Shown: piece by piece, positions 8,489 through 17,838 of the stretch
Layout: every line of letters begins with the position of its first letter
How positions within the stretch are numbered: position 1 is the first letter of the stretch
Origin: Chromera velia
Lineage: Eukaryota > Sar > Chromeraceae
DNA length: 21,517 nt
Assembly: GCA_018398765.1 (NCBI GenBank)
Contig: JAHBMJ010000743.1
Coordinates: forward strand, 20,001-41,517
Direction: 5' to 3'
Program-made: the position numbers and the translations under genes
Notes under the pieces: generated by a model
The model's database searches: none
What the model was told of the DNA's origin: nothing
What the model saw: only the letters and a program-made list of their open reading frames with translations

Positions 8489-8747
8489 GTTGGGGGGTAA
8501 TCAAAAAAATGGCTCGATCGACGTTGATCACGGTGACTTTCGGTAATGGGTGGTCAGCAAAGCTCCAAAAGAAGCTTCTTCTACACATGCACAGCTCTGC
8601 AAAGGGAGGTGCGGCCGCAAAAGAGCAGAAGAAAGATATCTTAAAGAAGGATGTCACACTGTTTGCTGGGAGCGCGGAGCCGTGGCGTGCGTGGCCGCGC
8701 GCGTGCGCTCTTAGGACGTGCAGTGGCATGCATACCATCTTACCAAG

Positions 8748-8751
8748 AAAA
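8748..8751 (-). terminator. Pol III T-run after tRNA-Asn
   Basis: Four T residues on the minus strand follow the discriminator base immediately, then CTTGG. This is the minimal pol III terminator and leaves almost no trailer. Confidence 0.75.
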
Positions 8752-8825
8752 CGCCCTCGATCGGGATCGAACCGATGACCTTGCGGTTAACAGCCGCACG
8801 CTCTAACCAACTGAGCTACGAAGGC
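8752..8825 (-). tRNA. tRNA-Asn (GUU)
   Basis: The 74-nt gene folds fully. Acceptor GCCTTCG pairs with CGAGGGC (one G-U). The D arm is GCTC...GAGC. The anticodon stem is TGCGG/CCGCA with loop CTGTTAA, giving anticodon GTT. The T stem is ATCGG/CCGAT with loop TTCGATC. The discriminator is G. No intron is present and CCA is not encoded, as expected for a eukaryotic nuclear tRNA. The internal A box (TAGCTCAGTTGG) and B box (GGTTCGATCCC) are intact, so pol III transcription is expected. It sits between two divergent protein genes. Confidence 0.97.
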
Positions 8826-9202
8826 TGATAACTTTGAGGCTTCGTACTTGGCATGGATTCTGACCATCTCAGCAGACCGACTGAGATGTCGCGCGGAGAC
8901 GGCCGAATTTTTCAACCCACAAATTCCGACTCCTGGCACAACTTAGGAAAAGCAGTGATATCGACGTTGGCACAACCATTTTTCGGCCAAGCTGATTTGT
9001 TTGTGAGCTAATTTCTGCAGTCTACTGTTTCACTGCCGTCTGTCTATTGTCTGTACTTTCATCTGTGCCTGTTTGTCCACGGTCTTTAGAGGCGTTTCTG
9101 AAGGTCTGCTGGAACCTGGGAAACAGAGACGCCAAAAAACTTTGCGGCGCGTCATGGTGTTTTGAACCTGAATTGTTGCATTGGAAGACAACATTTTCAA
9201 GC
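8826..9202. other. Spacer and 5' leader upstream of the SOUL gene
   Basis: This 377-bp stretch lies between the 5' end of the tRNA gene and the SOUL start codon. It should contain the SOUL promoter and 5' UTR. The SOUL frame is open back to about 9047 but has no earlier ATG, so that part is read as leader. I see no convincing TATA box. Confidence 0.5.
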
Positions 9203-10582
9203 ATGATATCGCTTCTGAAGAGTCTTCTCTTTTGCTTGGTCGGTTTGGTAGGTTTGGATGTTTGTCAGGCTGCGGCCATAAAAGGCAGTGGGAGAGGGTC
9301 TCCCCAAGATCTCCTCCGGCTTCTGATATCTCCAAAAACCTCCAAACGCCAAAAGAAGCTGGCAGCAGACCGCCTGGCAGGTCTCATAAAGGAGGACAGC
9401 CACATTTTTGATCGTATCCAGACTGAAATGATCGAGCCCGTGGTTGCCTTAACAGAGAACGACTCGAAAAGTCTGCCCAAAGCGCAGATGCTGTCTCGCT
9501 TGCGGCAGACTGAGCCGATGCTGTCTCGTTTGGCTGCGTGGGCTGACCCTGAATACGAGTACTATCTGCAGCGGGTGGCATTCAGGTCTCTGATGAAAGA
9601 CATTGTCTTTCCAGAGATCGAAGAGAATGTCGATGTTGAGGTGGCCAGTCGGGAGTTAGAGACGAGAGAAGTGGGAGACGACGTTATGAAAGCGCTACAA
9701 ATCGATGCGCTGATTCTCGTTCTGAGGGAACTCGCAGCTTCCAAGTCTGCAAGAAAGCTGTTGAAAAAGGCTGCAGCAGGGATGCTAGAGACAGACCCGA
9801 AGTCAATCAGAAAGCGCCGGCCGAAAAACCTGGAGACGCCCCGTTACAGAGTGCTCAAGCGCTTCAAATCGGGTGCAGAGTTGCGTGAGTATTACCAGTA
9901 CACAATTGTTGAGACCGAAATGAAAGAACGCCCCTTTGGCCGCGCACCCAGCATCCCCAGTCGACGCCGAAAGCTTCCCCGCAGTTCCTTTTTCCGTCTC
10001 AAAAAGTTCCTCCTTGACGGGGATAACCAGCAGCGTCTGCGGATGAAGATGACAGTCCCTGTCGTCAAGGAGATCCCCGTCTCTGCTTCCTTTGCAGTTC
10101 TATCCCCCCAAGCCGCAGACGAGGACGATGACGTCCCAGCCGCTCCTGCCGGCTCTTGGACAGCGATGTTCCAACGTTACATGGGGGGTTACGCAGAGGT
10201 GAAGGACATCTACAGAGGGGACGGGGAGGGGGAAGGTCCTGTAGGGGTACGGAAGATGGCGTTTGTCCTCCCCAGCCGTTTCTGGGGAAAGGACAGAGCT
10301 CGGAAGGCTCCGTTGCCTGACGACGAGGCAGTCCTGATCAGAGAGATCCCCCGAAGAAAACTGGTGGTGAGAAGTGTGCCCGGGTATTTGAGTGAGGCGA
10401 AAGTGAGGAAGGAGGCGAGGAAACTGCGGAAGGAGGTGGAGGCCCAATCGGGGCTCGAACTTGCTGACGCTGGGCGCACTCTTTTCCTTCTCGAGTACAC
10501 AGATCCATTCGTGACGCCATGGAAGGCGGGGGGGGAGATTGCGTTTGAGGTGGTGGCAAAGTCAGCAGAGAAAGACTCCTGA
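9203..10582 (+). CDS. SOUL heme-binding family protein with secretory leader
   Basis: An apparently uninterrupted 459-residue protein. ATG 9203 has A at -3 and begins a signal peptide (residues 1-23, hydrophobic core LLKSLLFCLVGLVGLDV, likely cleavage after CQA). Residues 24-210 are a mainly helical, charged region I cannot assign. Residues 212-454 match SOUL/p22HBP landmarks in order: YRVLKRFKSGAELREYYQY at 215, FFRLKKFLLDGDNQQRLRMK at 263 followed by MTVPVV, MAFVLPSRFW at 352, PRRKLVVRSVPGYLSE with KEARKLRKEVE at 383-412, and the closing LEYTDPFVTPW...GEIAFEV at 430-450. An acidic and Ala/Gly-rich insert (about 303-347) separates the two halves. Family members bind heme or tetrapyrroles. 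The leader implies ER entry; in an organism with a complex plastid it could be the first half of a bipartite plastid signal, with the basic segment at 26-52 acting as transit peptide. The targeting is inference, while the family call is firm. Confidence 0.9.
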   Translation: MISLLKSLLFCLVGLVGLDVCQAAAIKGSGRGSPQDLLRLLISPKTSKRQKKLAADRLAGLIKEDSHIFDRIQTEMIEPVVALTENDSKSLPKAQMLSRLRQTEPMLSRLAAWADPEYEYYLQRVAFRSLMKDIVFPEIEENVDVEVASRELETREVGDDVMKALQIDALILVLRELAASKSARKLLKKAAAGMLETDPKSIRKRRPKNLETPRYRVLKRFKSGAELREYYQYTIVETEMKERPFGRAPSIPSRRRKLPRSSFFRLKKFLLDGDNQQRLRMKMTVPVVKEIPVSASFAVLSPQAADEDDDVPAAPAGSWTAMFQRYMGGYAEVKDIYRGDGEGEGPVGVRKMAFVLPSRFWGKDRARKAPLPDDEAVLIREIPRRKLVVRSVPGYLSEAKVRKEARKLRKEVEAQSGLELADAGRTLFLLEYTDPFVTPWKAGGEIAFEVVAKSAEKDS

Positions 10583-10597
10583 AAAGAACTCTGATTC

Positions 10598-10601
<4 letters not shown>

Positions 10602-10639
<38 letters not shown>
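10602..10639. repeat. GA microsatellite in the SOUL 3' UTR
   Basis: About 19 perfect GA units begin 20 bp after the SOUL stop codon. Confidence 0.95.
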
Positions 10640-10640
<1 letters not shown>

Positions 10641-11119
10641 AGTTTTCCGTTAGGGTTGTGGTATAAGAATGTAGGAAGTTTCTGGGTTTGATTGGGAGAG
10701 TCTGAGCTGCTGTGCAGTGAAATTTTGTTTCGCTCCTGTCCTGTTCTGTTGCCTGCCGTGTGTTGTGTGTGCGTATCTTTTCTGTCTGGCCTCCTTGCTT
10801 CCTTCCGCGACTTGGGAATCGAAAAGGAACGAAGAGAGAAAGGAGGGTGTACAAAAAGAGAAAACAAAGGTGATGAGAAGGGTTGGGCATTTCTCGCAGT
10901 CAGTGCTCAGGGGGCGTGCTCAAGTGCGAAGCTATAAGAGGAAGGGTGAATGAATGAAGTGGGGAGGGACCCGGGGCAAGAGGGGTGGAGGCTGGGCGGC
11001 TCTTGATTTCCTTTCTGGGAGGCGGGCGAGACGCCTGAATGAAGGAATCCATCTTCTAGCTGGGTTGCATTCACTGGATGCAGATCAGTCTGGCTTCCGG
11101 CCTAGTCTGTGGCGTTCAT
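10640..11119. other. Unassigned region after the SOUL gene
   Basis: Probable 3' UTR and intergenic DNA. Open frames of 80-100 codons on the plus strand have Cys-rich or Arg/Gly-rich random-like composition, and I do not call them genes. No clear polyadenylation signal is visible. Confidence 0.4.
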
Positions 11120-11174
11120 TTGTGTGTGTGTGGGTGTGGGTGTGGGTGTGGGTGTGGGTGTGTGTGTGTGTGTG

Positions 11175-11219
<45 letters not shown>

Positions 11220-11247
11220 GTGCGTGCGTGTGCGTGTGTGTGCACGT
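11120..11247. repeat. GT microsatellite
   Basis: About 128 bp of TG units with GGGTGT and GCGTG variants. Alternating purine-pyrimidine sequence of this kind is Z-DNA prone. The ORFs through it (Val/Cys or Thr/His) are artefacts. Confidence 0.95.
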
Positions 11248-11370
11248 GCTCTGATTTGATGTGGGCATGCAGACGCGTTTACAGAAATTGGCGCATCACT
11301 CAGTCGCCTGAATTCTTGTTTGAATAATTCATCATCCAGACTGGTCTTCTTCCCAGCCGTCGGAAGCATC

Positions 11371-11398
11371 TTCCTTCCTTTCTTCCTTCCTTCCTTCC
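11371..11398. repeat. TTCC microsatellite
   Basis: A short run of TTCC units, the same motif as the large tract at 1453-2207. Confidence 0.9.
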
Positions 11399-12121
11399 AA
11401 GATCAGGTCCCGTCAGGCAGATACCGTCTCTGAGACTCTCTTTCTTTCTCTGACTCTCTGTGTGCGCCTCTGTGTGCATCAGCCCACATGAAGGCAAAGA
11501 AGGCATGCAGACGAGGGCGATTCTAAGGGACTCCTTTTGTCAATTTTCTTTCTGTCCCTTCGAATCCCTGTCTGCCTATCTGTCTCTTTTACTGTCTACA
11601 CACCCGCCTCACCATGATCTGCTGCACCACTGCTCTAATCGCAAAGCCGCCTCCGAGATCGTCGTAGACTTCCGTCCTGTCTCATTGAATTCATGCAGAC
11701 AGCAGCAAAATTTTAATGCACTTTTTCTCTCTCACCCTGAGTGTCCGCCAAAAGAGACCTGATAGTGCTCTGGACGCCCGCCAAGAGCTTTTCGTTTTGT
11801 GTTGATCGTTGTCACAGTGATGGAAGTTCATTCGACCAATCAGCATGCAGACCATGTGACCAAAGAAAGATAAAGAGAACGAATTCGGGAGTGGTCTAGT
11901 GACCAAAAAGGAACGGAGACTGCGTGTGGAACAGCATGTACTGCCAGGCCCAGGATGAAGTCCAGACTCCGAAGTCGAAAAAAATTTCTAGAAAAAGTTC
12001 AAGAATATGTAGCGTAGAAGGTTGGACCGGCCTATCGTCTAAACTTTCTCTTCACTCTCAGTTTCGGAGTCTGCAAGACAGCCAACCAACACCTCAGCTA
12101 ACAACATACTATTATGGACTA

Positions 12122-12122
<1 letters not shown>
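11399..12122. other. Unassigned DNA, nothing recognised
   Basis: Mixed-composition sequence with a pyrimidine-rich first part. A dyad, GTCACAGTGATGG / CCATGTGAC, lies around 11812-11861 with a GACCAATCAGC (CCAAT-like) word inside, but no adjacent gene gives it meaning. Confidence 0.35.

Positions 12123-12152
<30 letters not shown>
12123..12152. repeat. GATT microsatellite
   Basis: Seven GATT units. Confidence 0.95.
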
Positions 12153-12329
12153 ATGTTCCGCCCTAAGGCCTTCCCGCTATGTCTATCTGTATAATTTATA
12201 GTCACAGAGGTATCTCATAGCATATAGTTTTTAAAAGTATAGTCCAAAGTTGGTGATTCAAGAACAAGTTTTGAACAATTTTTGAAATTTTACTACTGAG
12301 AAGCTGCTAGACCTTCATAAATTATACAG

Positions 12330-12450
12330 GTGGAGGGAGGGAGATGGACAGGAGGGAGGGAGAAGAATGGTGCGAGCGGGAGAGGGAGAAGGCCAGGGGA
12401 GGGAGAAAGAGAGAGAGAGAGAGAGAAAGTGAAACTAAGAGAGAGAGAGT
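12330..12450. repeat. GGGA/GA purine-rich tract
   Basis: Imperfect GGGAGGGAGA passing into GAGAGA, interrupted by short unique words. Confidence 0.8.
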
Positions 12451-12582
12451 TTTTAACTACACTCCTCCGCCGATGAATTCTGGGATATTCAGCAGTCAAA
12501 CACTAGGTTAAACAGGTCCTTGGACAGGATGGAGCGACCGAATTAATTGGGTGCGATGCGGAGTGAGAAAGACACCCACTTG

Positions 12583-12606
12583 CACACATAGACATACACA
12601 CACATA

Positions 12607-12647
<41 letters not shown>
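12583..12647. repeat. CA microsatellite
   Basis: CA units with ACATA variants, ending at GCGCGTACGTGTGCGCGTGC, a short alternating palindromic segment. Confidence 0.95.
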
Positions 12648-12648
<1 letters not shown>

Positions 12649-12681
12649 CGCGCGTACGTGTGCGCGTGCACACATATATAT

Positions 12682-12689
<8 letters not shown>

Positions 12690-12736
<47 letters not shown>

Positions 12737-12737
12737 C
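12690..12737. repeat. GA microsatellite
   Basis: About 20 GA units, only 40 bp from the CA tract, with a CACATATATATACACAC bridge between. Confidence 0.95.
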
Positions 12738-13705
12738 AAATATGCGCGTGACACTGCCCTAAACAATACTGAGACTGTGAGTTTGATCATTAGGAGTCGC
12801 GTGGTGGACAAAGAACCTATCTGAATACGCGTCATCTTCGTGGATCAACATTCGTGCATGCACCCAACAAATCCCTAATACATGCATTTACATGCTAGGG
12901 TACATGCATTGTCAAGATAAGGCTTAGATGTAGAACAAGGCAACCAACCAGCTAAAGAGGAAGTACACTAGCAGGAAAGCTAGCAGGAAAGGGCCGCGGA
13001 GAGCAGAAACGAGCCGGGAGCTTAATAAGACCAATGTCGAGAACGTCATCTTATTTTTGTCCGCCTTTCTAAGCAGATAAAACGTTGTAAAGCCGTTTCA
13101 GGTTGCCCAAACCCCATTACCCCTTTTTCTAACAGAGGAATCTGCCTCTGCAGACAGAAAAGAAAGCGAAAGAAAGCTTCTGAAACTGGATAAAAGCGAT
13201 ACAGAACCTGAGGCCACTCGCGTAGACGGCCTTTCCGATTGGTCATCGATCTGAAATCTGAAGGTAGCTGAAGGACAAATACTAAGGACAATTCAATTTT
13301 GATCCGGCTTATGGTGATGCAAACCTTGAAGCCAGCGGGAGCCATTTGTGCCCTTTATAACAAGTAGATGGGCTTATAGGAAGGTCTTTGCCAAGCCACT
13401 TTGTTTTGTTAATGAACCAACGGTCTGTTTTTATATGGAAGCTGACGTTTAAGCCAAACAGACCATAATGTCACCACATGCAAGCTACATGAAGGTTAGG
13501 CAATCTGCCGCAATCCCGGCGAGTCGGCCCGCGCACACCCGGCCGGCACTGCACGCGGCTGAATTTCCTGAAATTCTCTTGCAACTGCGCATGCGTCTGC
13601 TTTTTAGGACCCGACATTGCGGATTGCTTTATGCAGTAACTTAGACTGCACTCCTTGAGTTGGCTCTGAACTGCTTGGAGATTTAAGTGTTTCCGTTGCA
13701 CGTTG
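12738..13705. other. Unassigned DNA, nothing firm
   Basis: Contains a short duplicated GCTAGCAGGAAAG pair near 12970-12990 and a TACATGCATT pair near 12880-12910. A 99-codon minus-strand frame (13046-13345) starts at an ATG in fair context, but no domain or splice support was found. The last 200 bp lead into the second satellite locus. Confidence 0.35.
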
Positions 13706-14345
13706 CAGAGCTTTATATAGCTCCATCTCTTTCCCATGCAGTACGCTGGCCTCAGTGCAGTTGTGATTTTTCTCTCCCTCGTCTCCGCTGATTTTTGAGA
13801 GTGTATCCTTCTTGTTGCTTTTCCCAAAGTAAAGCAGGCTTCTCCTGTTGGGTTATCAACCTAACTTTGACGCAGAAATGAAGCTCGCTCAAAGCATTGA
13901 CACTGTACATCATGTTTGCACAGTGTGTTGTGTTTGTAGACCGCCCGTCTCTATCGTTTCTTCTCTCTGGATCCGCCATCTGCATAACAGCGAGGTAAAC
14001 ATTTTCCTTGGTAAGACAGACCCTTGTGCTGATAGAAAAGACTCTCCTCAGCAGTTCTACAACACGAGCAATGAGTGTATCCTCCCGCAATTTGACGTCT
14101 CTCTTTCTTTTTTTCTCTGCTCATCCATATAACAGCGAGGCAAACATTTTTCCTTAGCCAGACAGACCCTTGTGCTGATAGAAAGGACTCTCCTCAGCAG
14201 TTCCACAGCACAAAGAGAGAGTGTATCCTCCCCCGACTCGACGTCTCCCTTTCTTTTCCTCTCTTCCCACCAATACAACAGCGAGGCAAACATTTTTCCT
14301 TAGTGAGACAGACCCCTATGCTGACAGAAAGGACTCTCCTCTGTT
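13706..14345. repeat. Satellite array 2 (same family and orientation as array 1)
   Basis: It begins with a head module (about 13706-13992) that matches 85-395 with many substitutions but the same order of landmarks: TATAGCTCCATC, TTTTTGAGAGTGTATCCTT, GCATTGACACTG, CATCATGTTTGCACAG and GGATCCGCCATCTG. Three ~146-bp units follow, with the GAGAC-type anchor at about 14013, 14159 and 14305. The array stops near 14345. Array 1 has eight or more units plus a duplicated head, so the unit number differs between loci. No coding function is proposed. Confidence 0.92.
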
Positions 14346-14670
14346 AAGCGCTACAGGAAGCCCTCAAAATAGACAAAGGGAAGTGATGCTAGTCAGGCTC
14401 CAGTGAGGCTCCAAGATAGTTTAAGTGTCTGAAGAGTCAGAGGTTAGGCCCCAGAAAGATCAATCTATAGCGCTAAGGTTGATCGCTTATCACTCAATTT
14501 CACGTTAATATCGAATGCAGATCTTCGCGTTTTTGCTCAAGTTTGGAGGTTGACTTCAGAAAGGCAATTCTGATAGTGTCGGACCTCCCGAGATGACCTA
14601 TGACCTCGGAGATCCTCTCAGGGAAATCTAGATTTTGATTTTTCTTGCGTGATCCGATTTTGCAGATGCG
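14346..14670. other. Unassigned DNA between satellite and dyad repeats
   Basis: Contains a tandem CTCCAGTGAGGCTCCAAG-type near-duplication at about 14398-14416 and a partial dyad (CTCGGAGATCCTC / GACCTCCCGAG) near 14583-14617. No gene is seen. Confidence 0.35.
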
Positions 14671-14675
14671 ACAGT

Positions 14676-14980
14676 CCATTCAGACCGGGCGATTATTCGA
14701 CTTCAGAGCCGATTAATCGCCGTGCTTAAATTCGAATTCAGACCGCGCGGAATTCGACCAGATAAAATCGGGTATTGTGAGTTTCGACCGAGTGGTATTC
14801 GGGTACTTCGAATTCAGACCGTGCACTATTCGGTTTTTGGTCTGATGGTTATTCGAATTCAGACCACATACTATTCGACGTCTCGATTTCTGATCGCGCT
14901 TCTTTCTATCTTCGATTTTAGACCAGGTCTTATTCAGCTCTTATCGATTTTAGACCATGCTTTATTCGGATGCATATATT
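14676..14980. repeat. Scattered TTCGAATTCAGACC-type motif repeats
   Basis: The word TTCGAATTCAGACC occurs at 14731, 14807 and 14852. Variants (CATTCAGACCGGG at about 14677, CGATTTTAGACC at about 14913 and 14945) are followed a few bases later by TATTCG or TTATTC. The flanking ATTCG and the inner TTCGAATTC make each unit partly self-complementary. Spacing is irregular (30-75 bp). The right half of this cluster lies inside repeat copy A. Confidence 0.75.
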
Positions 14981-15283
14981 TTAGAATTCTGCCGATGGTG
15001 GGACTCGAACTCGGGACCTCTCGGTCCGAGCCTCTCGTCCTGACCATTAGGCCATGGAGGCTAAGTCCTGACTTAGAGATCGTCTTTACCTAATTCTTGT
15101 CTTTTCTTATCTTTTTACTTCTTTTTATTTTCATTTTCAATCGTTTGATCTTGTCTCCTTATCTAAGTTAAAATGTTAAATTCGTTGTCTCTTTTCTATT
15201 ATTTTCTATTATTTAAGATTCATTTTTCTTTCATTAAATACTTTCTTTTAACTCTATTTTCTTATGTCTAGACTAGCGCATAG
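14845..15283 (-). repeat. Dispersed repeat, copy A (439 bp), with internal tRNA-like segment
   Basis: This aligns end to end, in reverse orientation, with 21073-21475. By eye there are 19 substitutions over 403 aligned bases plus one 36-nt segment present only here (about 15216-15251). It contains the degenerate TTCGAATTCAGACC motifs, a tRNA-like core and an AT-rich part. Homology stops sharply at ATGGTT (outer end) and GCGCATAG (inner end). Just inside the pair, CTAGCGCATAGTATGCGT (15273) recurs as CTAGCGTATAGCATGCGT at 15325, so copy A may extend further than copy B. No terminal inverted repeats are visible. The family is unknown: it could be SINE-like, a non-autonomous element, or, less likely, a solo terminal repeat. 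Confidence 0.88.
14989..15061 (-). other. tRNA-like segment in repeat copy A
   Basis: This 73-nt segment has a pol III A box, TGGCCTAATGG (15044-15054), and a B box, AGTTCGAGTCC (15001-15011), 32 bp apart, as in tRNA genes. A D-arm CCT/AGG stem can form. The acceptor (about 4 of 7 pairs), anticodon and T stems are poor. The anticodon region collapses to CTCG-GAC-CGAG. It is therefore a tRNA-derived promoter-like module and not a functional tRNA. Confidence 0.7.
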
Positions 15284-17838
15284 TATGCGTCTCCCTTTTA
15301 AATTTGGGGTTCCATATCCAAATCCTAGCGTATAGCATGCGTGTGTCCTTTTCTTAACTGCATGAGAATAAAACTTAGGAAGGTGTTTAGTCTAGTATTT
15401 AGTTAAATGTTAAAAGAAAATAGTAGTGAAATGAAGTTTTTGATTGCTTCAAATAATTTGATCGAGGGTTTTGTTGCCTCCATATTTTCCTTTTTATCAA
15501 AAGTGACTATCAATCGGAACGGACACACAATGTTTCTAAGTATTATGAAGGATGACAAGTGAACCCGGGCCCGGGAAAGAAAAAAAGGAACATACCGATT
15601 AGTGCACAGACTCAGACCTCTATGTAGTGTCAGATCACCCCCAGTTCTGACATACACAAGGAATCTATAGACTTGGTATAAGAGACTCACGCGGATTCAT
15701 AGACTATGACGGACACACGAAAGAACAATCGCAAAGGCGACCATCTTTTCTTTTTAATACAGATCATTAGTACTACCGACACTTTTTTTTCTCACGTCTC
15801 TTGATTCTATCAACTGAAAGCTAAACACTTCTTTCTCGTGAGTTTTTCTTTTTTTTCCAACTCCCCCGTTTGACGCTCTTGTCATGATTATAATTGACGC
15901 GCGTCTTTCTTTTGCTCTTTTTTTTATTTTGGTCAATCGAGGAAAACCTGGAAAGAAAAGAAAAAAAAACTCAAGAAAAGAAGAACGTGTTCTGCCTTCC
16001 TCCTTCCTTTCTCCCCATCAACTCCTCTCATCCTCCTGTGACAGTCAAAGAAAGTCTCCCCATCCCTCCGTCTTTACTGCTCCTTGGCAGCCTAAGGAGT
16101 GTCTTTGTCGGCCTTTTTGTTCAACCCAATAGATGTAAAGATCGTAGTTGGCTTGAGCTCGCCCTTCACTGTATGTTTGTGTGTGGTGGTGATAGTGGTG
16201 GAGGTCGCGATGGCCAAAACTCTCGCCTTCGCTGTGGCTTTCGCCTTCGGCAGGGCCAGCACGAAGTTGGAGATGGATGAGTCCGACTCGGTCAGTGTAG
16301 AGAGGTCTCTTTTCACCTGTTTATCCATGTCCGTTTCTTTCTGCTTCATCGACAGGCTCTTAGGTGAGAAAGGATGGTCATTCACCATTTTCTTTGGCAT
16401 TATAGTGATCAGACTCAAACTGTGGAAGCTATAGAAGAGGAGTCGAGAGGAGTACGTTTGTTTTAGGAAACTTGGAGTTTGGTTAAGAGTAGCGAAGAGT
16501 GGTCTGACTGTGTGGGAGCGAAGTCAGTGGGATAAGAAGAGATGCAGTGCAAAATGTTGAGGTGAGCTTCCTCATATGCGCCTGTTCATTTACTGTCTCT
16601 GCGAGGCCCCGCACGTGGTCCCGTACAGTCAGATGCAGGTGTTTTAGAAAAGCGAAGAAAGTCTTCATGCCGTCGCGCCCCAAGTTGTACTTCTGCCGGG
16701 ATTGGCGTGGGCGCGCCGGCCATGCATCATCTGACTGCGTGATTTGAACTACTGTGCATCGTTTGTTGCCGTCTCCTTTTTTTTCTTCTCATTTACCTGC
16801 TTCTGTCTTACCTATGTGTGTGCCCACTGTTGCTTGTACAGTCTCTATTTTAAACAAATCAGCATACCGTCTCTCATCTTGACAAGTGTGTTTGACATTC
16901 GTCTCTCTTTTATGTCTCAGATTCGTTCCGGGTGTCTTTAGGACTCAAAAAAGAGAGGAATCATGAAACGAAGGTGTGTCGGTCCTTTAGCGTGCTCGGC
17001 ACCCTTGTATACATGAATCCGATTTTGGCCGCGCAATCGGATCTTCTGTTGCTGCCATGATCTGGTCGGCTTGGAGGATCTGCCTGCTGGTGGTCATCCT
17101 TACTGCATGTTCTCGGTCTCTGCTTCTGGGACCATGGTATACGATCTTCCTGTAAAAAGGTCTGTCTTCTGGCTCGTGTATAGTGGGGCAAGCGTGTATG
17201 CTTCTTTCAGAAGTCCCGAAATGCATGCTGGCTAGCGTTTTGGTGCCCTTTCTTCGTTTTACCCGTTTTCAGTATGATCTGCAGCATTTGCGGGCCTGTC
17301 TGGCTCAGGCTGGCTATGTATTTGTCCTTCCGTCAGCCAGTCTGTGAGGTTGTCTGGTCTGTGGCTATTTAGCTGTCTTTCTGTCTGTCCGCTTATCTGC
17401 TGTGCGTCTTTATTGTCTCTTGTCTGTCTGTTCATTCATGTGCGTGCAGACTTGATTGCCGGGGAACTGAGGAGTGCAATGCAGGAGCAGCAGATGTGAA
17501 GGTGAAATGCAGGTAGCGATCGAGTGGTGGCAGTTGGGTGATATGCTCATGTTGTGGTCAGTTAGTTCTGCGTAATCTTTGTGGTGATAGTGTCTTTGTT
17601 TTGGCCTAGTATGGGCTTTAGTTATTATTTTCGTGGGTGTTGTTGTTGAGGAGGCAGGCACTTCCTATATGTTGTGAGGAAAGTTTGATTTGCTGCGTCT
17701 CACTGTGCAAACGTGTGGAAAAATGATGAGGTTACACTAAAGAAAATGGTCCCGTGAGGTTGTTTTGTTGAAGAAAGAAAAAAACAGACCCAACTGATGG
17801 TTGGGAAGAGAAAATCAGACGGTCCCACGATGGCGTCG
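15284..17838. other. Unassigned region with weak minus-strand ORFs
   Basis: AT-rich to about 15.9 kb, then more balanced. Minus-strand frames at 16987-17226 (79 residues from ATG 17226), 16483-16668 (MKTFFAFLKHLHLTVRDHVR...) and 16092-16400 have non-repetitive, protein-like composition. They lie in series and could be exons of one gene, but I cannot place splice sites or recognise a domain. Poly-pyrimidine words occur at 15784-15860. Confidence 0.3.
16092..16400 (-). CDS. Weak candidate hypothetical protein or exon
   Basis: This 102-residue frame runs from an ATG reading MPKKMVNDHPFSPKSLSMK. It is Lys/Ser/Thr-rich and moderately basic, with no signal peptide, no membrane segment and no recognised family. 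A stretch ALPKAKATAKARVLAIATST lies about two-thirds in. It is neither satellite- nor microsatellite-derived, which sets it apart from most open frames here. It could still be chance. Confidence 0.2.
   Translation of the reverse strand: MPKKMVNDHPFSPKSLSMKQKETDMDKQVKRDLSTLTESDSSISNFVLALPKAKATAKARVLAIATSTTITTTHKHTVKGELKPTTIFTSIGLNKKADKDTP

Noticed and set aside
7148-8778. Plus-strand frames of 250-300 codons
   Set aside because: They are antisense to the coiled-coil exon, which has the better composition, start context and splice donor.
9047-9202. N-terminal extension of the SOUL frame
   Set aside because: There is no ATG in this part, and the signal peptide begins exactly at ATG 9203.
10100-10559. 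Minus-strand frames of 73-115 codons
   Set aside because: Shadows of the SOUL coding sequence.
13046-13345. 99-codon minus-strand ORF with an ATG start
   Set aside because: No domain, no splice context, and a length within chance expectation for this composition.
14989-15061. A functional tRNA gene
   Set aside because: The A and B boxes fit, but the acceptor, anticodon and T stems do not pair. The second copy has the same defects.
14722-15093. Open frame of 123 codons, with a related 82-codon frame at 21227-21475
   Set aside because: Both follow the same repeat and cover the tRNA-like segment. The similarity reflects the repeat, not a protein.
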